NCBI GenBank assembly: GCA_020050175.1
Contig: JAGVKY010000090.1
Location: 1-6,444, forward strand
Origin: Parachlamydiales bacterium
GTDB lineage: Bacteria; Chlamydiota; Chlamydiia; Chlamydiales; JAJFMK01
Direction of reading: 5' to 3'
DNA: 6,444 bases
A program made the translations under genes and the position numbers. Position 1 is the stretch's first letter; every line of letters starts with the position of its first letter. This document shows, one piece after another, positions 1 to 5,727 of this stretch. Under the pieces are notes generated by a model. That model saw only the letters and a program-made list of their open reading frames with translations. It had not been told where the DNA came from and made no database searches.

Positions 1-170
1 AGGTCCGGCAAGGCGAATCGATCGATAAGGCCCTGAGAGCTTTGAAAAAAAGACTCGACAAAGAGGGTGTAATGAAGACTGTAAAAGCGCATCGCTTTTA
101 TGCAAAACCTTCGGTCAAGAAGCGTGCCAAGTCCAAGGCGGCCCTAAAGTACCGTCGTACTCGTAGCTAA
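1..170 (+). CDS. rpsU: 30S ribosomal protein S21 (5' end outside the window)
   Basis: Small basic protein of the 30S ribosomal subunit, known in other bacteria to help initiation on mRNA. The reading frame begins at base 3 and shows 55 residues before a TAA stop at 168-170. Visible family hallmarks are the GESIDKALRALKKRLDKEG stretch near the start, the HRFYAKPSVKKR block, and a very basic tail ending in KYRRTRS. Complete S21 proteins are close to 58-70 residues, so only about five N-terminal residues and the start codon are missing. The gene is followed after 87 bases by dnaJ on the same strand; rpsU next to dnaJ is an arrangement I recall from Chlamydia. A terminator-like hairpin lies in the gap, which suggests that much rpsU transcription may stop before dnaJ. 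Identity is secure; the partial state is simply the window edge. Confidence 0.95.
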   Translation, partial: VRQGESIDKALRALKKRLDKEGVMKTVKAHRFYAKPSVKKRAKSKAALKYRRTRS

Positions 171-182
171 ATATTCCTTCAT

Positions 183-231
183 GAGTCCATTGCCTAAGTA
201 AGACTTGGGCAATCAACTCTAAATTTTTTTT
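183..231 (+). terminator. Hairpin plus T-tract between rpsU and dnaJ (terminator or attenuator)
   Basis: Bases 189-199 can pair with 203-213 (11 base pairs with one G-T wobble, loop AAG at 200-202). After a small 2x2 internal loop, 183-186 (GAGT) pairs with 216-219 (ACTC). Four bases later a run of eight T follows at 224-231. This has the shape of a Rho-independent terminator, but the stem is only moderately GC-rich and the T-run is not immediately adjacent, so partial termination (attenuation) is as likely as full stop. Its position, 12 bases after the rpsU stop and 27 bases before the dnaJ start, would uncouple abundant S21 mRNA from dnaJ mRNA. Pairing was read by eye; no folding energy was calculated. 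Confidence 0.5.
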
Positions 232-245
232 AATCTTTTTTATGT

Positions 246-250
246 GAGGT
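246..250 (+). promoter_or_regulatory. Ribosome binding site of dnaJ
   Basis: GAGGT at 246-250 sits seven bases before the ATG at 258, a normal Shine-Dalgarno spacing. It supports 258 as the dnaJ start. Confidence 0.75.
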
Positions 251-257
251 AACCCCG

Positions 258-1445
258 ATGACGGATTACTATTCCCTTCTAGAGGTACAGCGTACCGCCT
301 CCCCTGAGGAGATTAAAAAAGCTTATCGTAAACAAGCCATCAAATATCACCCCGACAAAAACCCGGGTGACCCCACCGCCGAAAAAAAATTCAAAGAAAT
401 TTCTGAGGCCTACGAAGTTTTAAGCGACGAGAAAAAGCGCGAAGCTTACGACCGTTATGGCAAAGAGGGCGTTAAAGGGATGGGCGGTTTTGGCGGCGCC
501 GGCGGCGGCCCTCAAGACTTTGCCTCGATGGAAGATGCTCTACGCACTTTCATGGGTGCTTTTGGCGGCGGTGGAGAAAGTATTTTCGATACCCTTTTTG
601 GGGGCGGGGGTGGTGGAAGAGGCTTTTCTACCGGCGGCCAGAGGATGCACCGTCAGGGGGCAAGCAAAAAAGTCAATTTGACGATTTCTTTTGAAGAAGC
701 AGCTAAAGGGACCGACAGAGAAATTGCCGTCCAAAATTATGTCACCTGTCACGAATGTCAAGGGAGAGGCAGTGCCTCAGCAAGCGGCGTCAAAACATGC
801 CCTCAGTGCCGTGGCCAAGGGCAAGTCTTTGAGCAGCGCGGTTTCTTTAGCATGTCTGCTGTTTGCCCCACCTGTCAGGGTGAAGGGCAAGTGATCAGCA
901 ATCCTTGCAAAGTTTGTAGCGGTCAAGGTGTAGTCAAAGAAAAGCACACCGTTAGAGTCCCTATTCCTGCAGGGGTTGATACGGGGATGCGTCTAAAACT
1001 TTCTGGCCATGGCGATGCCGGCCCGAACGGCGGCCCTCCGGGCGATCTTTACGTTTTTATCACCGTCAAACCACACGAAGTTTTTCAACGGGAAGGCAAT
1101 GACCTCCTTTTAGATTTGCCGATCAGTTTTTCAGAGGCTGCATTAGGCTGCAAAAAAGATGTCCCCTCTCTTTTTTCTCACACCTGCCGTCTTTCGATTC
1201 CCGCTGGAACGCAAAATGGAAAAACTTTCCGGATCAAAGGGGAAGGATTTCCTAATGTCCATGGGCAAGGGAAAGGGGATCTCCTCATCAAAATTTTTGT
1301 CGAGACGCCGACCGAGCTTAGCACGCGCCAAAAATCGTTGCTTGAAGAGTTCCAATCGCTAGAAACACAGGAAAACTTTGCTAAAAGACGTTCCTTCCTC
1401 GACAAGATAAAAGGGTTTTTCTCTAATATAGCCTTATCCTTTTAG
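258..1445 (+). CDS. dnaJ: Chaperone protein DnaJ (type I Hsp40)
   Basis: Cytoplasmic co-chaperone that delivers unfolded clients to DnaK (Hsp70) and stimulates its ATPase. All parts of a type I DnaJ are present in order within 395 residues: J domain at about 1-70 with the HPD motif at residues 31-33; a glycine/phenylalanine-rich linker at about 75-127 with runs of up to six glycines; a zinc domain with four CxxCxGxG repeats (CHECQGRG, CPQCRGQG, CPTCQGEG, CKVCSGQG; cysteines 164/167, 181/184, 203/206, 217/220); then the substrate-binding beta domains, including the GDLYVFITVKPHEVFQREGNDL and KGDLLIKIFVETP regions, and a C-terminal dimerisation tail. Length matches the family (about 375-395). 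The ATG at 258 starts exactly at the conserved DYYSLLEV and has a good ribosome binding site. dnaX follows 8 bases downstream and may be co-transcribed. No dnaK or grpE is in the window. No heat-shock operator (CIRCE-like inverted repeat) was seen upstream. Confidence 0.98.
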   Translation: MTDYYSLLEVQRTASPEEIKKAYRKQAIKYHPDKNPGDPTAEKKFKEISEAYEVLSDEKKREAYDRYGKEGVKGMGGFGGAGGGPQDFASMEDALRTFMGAFGGGGESIFDTLFGGGGGGRGFSTGGQRMHRQGASKKVNLTISFEEAAKGTDREIAVQNYVTCHECQGRGSASASGVKTCPQCRGQGQVFEQRGFFSMSAVCPTCQGEGQVISNPCKVCSGQGVVKEKHTVRVPIPAGVDTGMRLKLSGHGDAGPNGGPPGDLYVFITVKPHEVFQREGNDLLLDLPISFSEAALGCKKDVPSLFSHTCRLSIPAGTQNGKTFRIKGEGFPNVHGQGKGDLLIKIFVETPTELSTRQKSLLEEFQSLETQENFAKRRSFLDKIKGFFSNIALSF

Positions 1446-1449
1446 GAGG
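1444..1449 (+). promoter_or_regulatory. Ribosome binding site of dnaX, overlapping the dnaJ stop codon
   Basis: A full AGGAGG at 1444-1449 overlaps the dnaJ TAG stop (1443-1445) and lies four bases before the GTG start at 1454. The spacing is short, but the match is perfect. It fixes GTG as the start and suggests that dnaX translation is coupled to that of dnaJ. Confidence 0.8.
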
Positions 1450-1453
1450 GTTT

Positions 1454-2719
1454 GTGAGTGCTTCCTCTTCACGCCGTTATCGTCCTCAGCGTTTCGCTGA
1501 TGTGCTTGGGCAAGATCCGATTGTTCAAGCATTAAAGAATGCGATCCGGTCAGGGCGTCTGGCTCAGGCTTATTTACTTTCTGGAGAAAGAGGAACGGGT
1601 AAGACAACACTCGCCCGTCTCATTGCAAAAGCTTTAAATTGCTCAGCCCTTACTACAGATGAGGAGCCCTGCAGTCAGTGTTCTTCTTGCCTAGAGATTG
1701 CCAACGGGACATCTCTCGAAGTGATTGAACTCGATGGCGCATCTCACAGAGGGATTGAAGACATCCGAACGATCACCGAAGGAATTTCGTTTGGGATAGG
1801 TCCTACAGGTTATAAAGTGGTTATTGTCGACGAAGTCCATATGTTGACAAAAGAGGCTTTTAACGCCCTTCTAAAAACACTTGAAGAACCGCCCCCTCGC
1901 TGCTTATTTCTCTTTGCTACGACCGAGCCTCATAAAGTTCTTCCTACGATTGTCAGTCGCTGTCAAAGATTTCATCTCCATCGCATTCCAAGATCTCTTG
2001 TCATCCAAAAGTTGCAGCGAATTGCAAAAGAGTTAGAGATTCCCATTGAACAAGGGGCTCTCGAACGGATCGCAGATCGCGCTGAAGGGGGAATGCGGGA
2101 TGGGGAATCGCTCCTCGATCAAGTCATTGCTTTTGCCGATGGTAAAGTGACAGAAAAAGATGTCGAAACGGTCTTTGGACTCCCTTCGAAAGCCTCTTAT
2201 CAACGGCTCGACGCTGCCGTTCAATCGGGAGATTTTGCCTTCCCTTTCACTCTCGTGGAAGAGCTTTATCAAGAGGGAAAGCATCTGATCCATTTCTTTG
2301 AAGGGCTTGTCGACCATTTCCGCGCCATTGTCCGAGCCAACCTCCAAGGAACCGATCGCCCTCCTTACCGTCATGAGCAGGCGATGAGTCTTTTCTCTGA
2401 TCTGGTCCGCCGCCTTGACCTCTTCCGTCAGGCTCACCATCCCCGCGTCTTCCTGGAAGAAACCCTCCTCCACATCATCCGAAGCCGTTACGTCCTCCCT
2501 GTCGACCTCCTCATCAAACGACTTGAAGCGCTCGAACAACTTCCCCCCCAACCACAACAGCCCCCTTCCTACGAACCCATTCTAAGCGAAGAGCAAGAGC
2601 GTCCAGCGCCCGCCTTAGCCCCTTCTCCCACCCCCAAGCAAACGCACACTTTTTCCCCTCGTGAAGAAACCCTTCTCCAGTTCGCGGCCGTCGAACTCGA
2701 AGGCATCATCAAAAGATAG
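1454..2719 (+). CDS. dnaX: DNA polymerase III subunit gamma/tau, short form
   Basis: ATPase subunit of the clamp loader, which opens the beta sliding clamp and loads it onto primed DNA in the replisome. The AAA+ core is complete: N-terminal YRPQRFADVLGQ box (residues 9-20), Walker A GERGTGKT (44-51), a zinc-binding set of cysteines (63, 73, 76, 79), Walker B VVIVDEVH (122-129), the SRC arginine-finger motif (168-170), and the sensor 2 region GGMRDGESLLDQ with Arg215. A helical domain III follows to about residue 350, then a Pro/Gln-rich linker (about 363-400) and a short hydrophobic tail ending FAAVELEGIIKR. At 421 residues it resembles E. coli gamma (431) rather than full-length tau (643), so the polymerase- and helicase-binding tau domains are absent. 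Short DnaX proteins are, as I recall, usual in Chlamydiae. The start is GTG with AGGAGG upstream. It lies 8 bases after dnaJ and converges with ptsI. Confidence 0.95.
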   Translation: MSASSSRRYRPQRFADVLGQDPIVQALKNAIRSGRLAQAYLLSGERGTGKTTLARLIAKALNCSALTTDEEPCSQCSSCLEIANGTSLEVIELDGASHRGIEDIRTITEGISFGIGPTGYKVVIVDEVHMLTKEAFNALLKTLEEPPPRCLFLFATTEPHKVLPTIVSRCQRFHLHRIPRSLVIQKLQRIAKELEIPIEQGALERIADRAEGGMRDGESLLDQVIAFADGKVTEKDVETVFGLPSKASYQRLDAAVQSGDFAFPFTLVEELYQEGKHLIHFFEGLVDHFRAIVRANLQGTDRPPYRHEQAMSLFSDLVRRLDLFRQAHHPRVFLEETLLHIIRSRYVLPVDLLIKRLEALEQLPPQPQQPPSYEPILSEEQERPAPALAPSPTPKQTHTFSPREETLLQFAAVELEGIIKR

Positions 2720-2801
2720 AGGTATTGTGCTCTAGATTAAGGCAACATCGCTTGGCATAAAGGGCTCTTTTATTTAAGGCTAATGACTAAATCACGAAAT
2801 A

Positions 2802-4514
2802 TCAGACCTTTTCGAAAAGTTTCTTAATAGTTTTTGTGGAGGAGAAGGTGAGGGCTTTTTGAACTTTTTGATGGGCGATACGGGAGTCGATCGAAGCGAT
2901 TGTGGAGTGAATGAGGGGAAGATGGGCTAGGTTGACCGAAAATTCCCGGATGCCGAGTCCAAGGAGAAGCGGGATGAAAGTCGGATCTGAAGCAATTTCG
3001 CCGCAGACAGAGAGGGAGACCTTAGCTCTGGCTGCCTCTTGGACAATGTGATGAAGGAGGCGGAGGACGCTTGGGTGGAAAGGGGAGTAGTCTTCGATCA
3101 CTTGAGGTTGGTCTCGATCGACGGCGAGGAGAAATTGGAGAAGGTCGTTTGTTCCAATGGAGAAGAAATCACATTCCTCTGCAAGGGTATCTAGAATAAG
3201 GGCTGCAGAAGGGACTTCAATCATACAACCGATGCCAGCAAAGGGGGCAAAAGAGAAGCCCTCTTTTTCTAGTTCTACTTTAATTTCTGAGATGAGCTCT
3301 TTTGTTTGAACGACCTCCTCATGAGAGGTAATCATCGGGAGGAGAAACTTCAGATGTCCATGCGGAGAAGCTCTGAGGAGAGCCCTGATCTGCAGTTTAA
3401 AAATAGAAACTTCTTTTAACAGAAGGCGAATGGCTCGAAGGCCGAGAGCTGGATTTTCTTCCTTTAAGTGCTCTTTGACAATCGCTCCTTTATCTCCACC
3501 TAAGTCAAAAGCACGGATGACAACAGGTTTATCTTTAAAGCGGGTTAATAGCTGTTTGTAGATTTCAAATTGTTCATCTTCGCCTGGAATTGACCCTTCT
3601 TCGTCCAAAAGAAATTCTGTTCGAAAAAGGCCGCAGGCAGTTTTAGGGTCTGATTGAAAGGGGAGGTCATCCAAAGTACCGACGTTTAAGGAGATAATGA
3701 CATCAATCCCGTCGAGTGTTTTAGGGGGTTCATAGGACTTTTGTAATTTTTTCCTTTTTTTGGCTTGGTTTTTCAAAACTAGGGAGTAAGCATTTTGCCA
3801 TTTTTCGCAGGGATTTAAAATCACAAGTCCCTTTTCTCCGTCGACAATGACGTTTAAGCCATTTTTAACTGAGGTGGGGTCGAAAGTAAGATGGGAAACG
3901 TAAGGGATGCCCTTTGCTTTAGCGATAATGGCAGAGTGGGATGTTGCACCCCCTCTCTCTGTAACAAGGGCAGCGACCTTGCCAGGTTGAATGGAGGCTA
4001 CCTCAGAGGGTGTCAGGTCGCTTGCAAAAAGGACAACACCCTCAGGAAGAGTGTCAAAGCGATGACGGATCTTTCTCCCTAAATGTTGCATCACACGGCT
4101 TGCCACATCTTGGATATCGCGAAAACGTTCTTGGAAAAAGGGATCTTTTAGGTTTTCGAACTTTTTTTCATATTGGGAGAGAATTTTTTGTAGAACAAAA
4201 AGGCTATTGCTAGAGCTTCTTTTTATCTCCTCTTCGATTTCAATGGTGAGGATGGGGTCATGTAAAAGTTCAAGATGTGTATCTAGGACAGCCACCCCTT
4301 CAAAAGCTTTCTCTGTGGCTAGTTGCCTTTGCAAGAGTTCAAGTTCCGAAATCGAAGCCTTGATTGCCTGTTGGTAACGGTAAACCTCTTCCTTTTTGTC
4401 TTTTGCTACAGGCTTAGTCACTTCTTTTAGGACCCTAAGATTTTGTAGAAGATAAGAGGAGCCAATTCCAATGCCTTTTGCAATCGGGGTTCCCTCCCAA
4501 ATCACTTCAGTCAT
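2802..4514 (-). CDS. ptsI: Phosphoenolpyruvate-protein phosphotransferase (PTS Enzyme I)
   Basis: Cytoplasmic enzyme that autophosphorylates with PEP and hands the phosphate to HPr, the first step of the PTS relay. The 570-residue length equals the usual Enzyme I length. Visible in order: N-terminal HPr-binding helical domain; the phosphohistidine swivel domain with GGATSHSAIIAKAKGIP, active His193; a linker at about 235-265; then the PEP-binding barrel with LFRTEFLL (Arg298), VIRAFDLGGDKG (Arg334), LLPMITSHEEV, GIGCMIEVPSAA (metal ligand Glu433), FFSIGTNDLLQF (metal ligand Asp457) and SVCGEIASDP (catalytic Cys504). These match E. coli EI positions (His189, Arg296, Arg332, Glu431, Asp455, Cys502) with a shift of 2-4 residues, so the enzyme should be active. 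Its ATG overlaps the ptsH stop in an ATGA, implying translational coupling; AGGA lies 12 bases upstream on the minus strand, a weak site. It is the last gene of the minus-strand operon in this window. Confidence 0.97.
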   Translation of the reverse strand: MTEVIWEGTPIAKGIGIGSSYLLQNLRVLKEVTKPVAKDKKEEVYRYQQAIKASISELELLQRQLATEKAFEGVAVLDTHLELLHDPILTIEIEEEIKRSSSNSLFVLQKILSQYEKKFENLKDPFFQERFRDIQDVASRVMQHLGRKIRHRFDTLPEGVVLFASDLTPSEVASIQPGKVAALVTERGGATSHSAIIAKAKGIPYVSHLTFDPTSVKNGLNVIVDGEKGLVILNPCEKWQNAYSLVLKNQAKKRKKLQKSYEPPKTLDGIDVIISLNVGTLDDLPFQSDPKTACGLFRTEFLLDEEGSIPGEDEQFEIYKQLLTRFKDKPVVIRAFDLGGDKGAIVKEHLKEENPALGLRAIRLLLKEVSIFKLQIRALLRASPHGHLKFLLPMITSHEEVVQTKELISEIKVELEKEGFSFAPFAGIGCMIEVPSAALILDTLAEECDFFSIGTNDLLQFLLAVDRDQPQVIEDYSPFHPSVLRLLHHIVQEAARAKVSLSVCGEIASDPTFIPLLLGLGIREFSVNLAHLPLIHSTIASIDSRIAHQKVQKALTFSSTKTIKKLFEKV

Positions 4515-4792
4515 AGAACACTGATGTCCTCAAGGGGACTTTCAAGTACACGAAGAAGCTTTGGCATAACTGCTTCTGCGTCTTCTCCCTCAACAAGGAC
4601 ACATAATTTTCCGTTCTTAGGGACAGCAAGAGTCAAAATGCTCAAAATACTTTTGGCATTGATTGTTGTTTTTTTATAGGTGAATTGGACAGAACATTTT
4701 GTGTGCTGCAGAATTCTCACAATATTTGTAGCAGGGCGTGTGTGAAGGCCCATCGGATTTTTAATCTTGATTTCTAGTTCAAAGCGCTTCAA
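4511..4792 (-). CDS. ptsH: Phosphocarrier protein HPr
   Basis: Small cytoplasmic phosphocarrier that accepts phosphate from Enzyme I and passes it to EIIA proteins. The 93-residue product carries the catalytic site MGLHTRPAT with His17 and Arg19 (His15/Arg17 of classical HPr), the regulatory-serine region NAKSILSILTLAV with Ser48 (Ser46 of classical HPr), and the C-terminal GEDAEAVMPKLLRVLE helix. Family members are usually 85-90 residues. The start is TTG at 4792: no in-frame ATG occurs before Met14, which is too late, and a strong AGAGGAGAG lies at the right distance upstream. The TTG overlaps the hprK stop as TTGA, and the gene's own stop overlaps the ptsI ATG as ATGA. Having both the histidine and the serine intact, directly after hprK, implies dual phosphorylation as in Firmicutes. 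Identity is secure; functional regulation is inferred. Confidence 0.96.
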   Translation of the reverse strand: MKRFELEIKIKNPMGLHTRPATNIVRILQHTKCSVQFTYKKTTINAKSILSILTLAVPKNGKLCVLVEGEDAEAVMPKLLRVLESPLEDISVL

Positions 4793-5727
4793 GTGTCGGT
4801 CTCTCCTCTAGATAGAGTATCAAGAAGTTTGGATTGGAATTCTTTAGCTGAGTGGTATCCCAGCAATTTCAAACGATGGTTTAAGGCAATAGTCTCCAGT
4901 AGAAGAACAACATCTCTTCCAGGCTTAACCGGCAGAACATGGAAAGGGACGTGGATTTCGAGAATGACTTCTGTTTTTTCCTCAATCCCCACGCGATCGT
5001 AGTATTTTGCATCGTCCCATTCTTCTAAGCGAACAATGATATCAATCGATTTGGATTCGCGAACGCAAACAGCTCCATAGAGGTTAGCGACGTTAATAAT
5101 CCCAATCCCTCTGATTTCCATCAGATGGCGGGTGAGGGCAATCCCTTTCCCTTCCAAAAAGTTGGCCTCTTTTTTCTTCACTCGGACGATGTCGTCAGAA
5201 ATTAGACGGTGGCCCCTTTCAATTAAACCAAGAGCTGCTTCACTTTTTCCAACCGACGATTCGCCCTGAATAAGGACTCCAATCCCAAAAACCTCAACAA
5301 GTGTCCCATGGCAGTCTACAGAGGGGGCAAATTCTTCAGAGAGGAGAAGAGTCAACTTGCTGAGCAAGTTCATGGTGGAAAGTCCTGCCCGCAAAAGGGG
5401 AATGCCCTTTTCTTCGCATAGATCGACAAGCTCTTTTGGAGGTTTGTGCTTTCTTGCCACAATAACAGCAGGAGTTTGAGGAGAGAGAAGAGCCTTTAAA
5501 CGGGCTTTCCTCGTTTTGGCATCGAGGCCTTTGAGATAATGAAATTCGATCCGGCCAAAAATGAGAATTCTCTTATTTCCATAACCCTTCAGGTATCCCG
5601 AAAGGCTAATCCCAGGCCGGTTGGCTTGGGGAACCAAAATGGGACGGTGGAGGCCAGAAGAACCGGCAACAAGCTCAAGCTCTAGTCGGACACCATGCTG
5701 TTCAAAGAGGTCTTTGACCCTATACAT
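4789..5727 (-). CDS. hprK: HPr kinase/phosphorylase
   Basis: Bifunctional enzyme that phosphorylates HPr on its regulatory serine using ATP or pyrophosphate and can remove that phosphate again. Numbered from the ATG at 5727 (312 residues), the N-terminal domain (about 1-125) contains VKDLFEQHGVRLELELVAG and the RPGISLSGYLKGY and RILIFGRIEF blocks. The catalytic domain shows CHGTLVEVFG with His140, P-loop GESSVGKS (155-162), ISDD with Asp178/Asp179, the family signature EIRGIGIINV (204-213), and the PVKPGRDVVLLLETIALNHRLK end segment (starting near 266). These positions agree with Lactobacillus casei HprK as I remember it. The P-loop has Ser where GDSGVGKS has its second Gly. The frame is open to an ATG at 5760 (323 residues), but the 5727 ATG overlaps the preceding stop as TGATG and gives the normal N-terminus; neither has a clear Shine-Dalgarno. 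The next genes are ptsH and ptsI, its substrate and that substrate's phosphodonor. Confidence 0.95.
   Translation of the reverse strand: MYRVKDLFEQHGVRLELELVAGSSGLHRPILVPQANRPGISLSGYLKGYGNKRILIFGRIEFHYLKGLDAKTRKARLKALLSPQTPAVIVARKHKPPKELVDLCEEKGIPLLRAGLSTMNLLSKLTLLLSEEFAPSVDCHGTLVEVFGIGVLIQGESSVGKSEAALGLIERGHRLISDDIVRVKKKEANFLEGKGIALTRHLMEIRGIGIINVANLYGAVCVRESKSIDIIVRLEEWDDAKYYDRVGIEEKTEVILEIHVPFHVLPVKPGRDVVLLLETIALNHRLKLLGYHSAKEFQSKLLDTLSRGETDT
4801..4809 (-). promoter_or_regulatory. Ribosome binding site of ptsH, decides the TTG start
   Basis: On the minus strand the sequence AGAGGAGAG (4809 to 4801) ends eight bases before the TTG start at 4792. It lies inside the last codons of hprK. This strong Shine-Dalgarno, together with the lack of an in-frame ATG, supports the rare TTG initiation codon. 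Confidence 0.75.

Noticed and set aside
205..234. Possible sigma-70 promoter before dnaJ (TTGGGC at 205-210, TTTAAT at 229-234)
   Set aside because: The -35 match is only three of six, and the elements fall within the hairpin and its T-run, so the TTTAAT can arise by chance from AT-rich sequence.
540..894. Several small open frames on both strands inside dnaJ
   Set aside because: All overlap the well-supported dnaJ frame and show no ribosome binding sites or domain features.
2033..2557. 174-codon open frame on the minus strand inside dnaX
   Set aside because: It lies wholly antisense to a clear AAA+ gene, has no recognisable domain, and its length is explained by the C-rich coding strand of the 3' half of dnaX.
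2758..2772. Short hairpin in the dnaX/ptsI gap as a bidirectional terminator
   Set aside because: The stem is only six pairs with one wobble and has no proper T-run on either side, so it is too weak to call.
2808..2819. Perfect 12-base palindrome CTTTTCGAAAAG near the 3' end of ptsI
   Set aside because: It is within coding sequence (the end of ptsI), has no loop or T-tract, and encodes normal C-terminal residues; it is likely chance.
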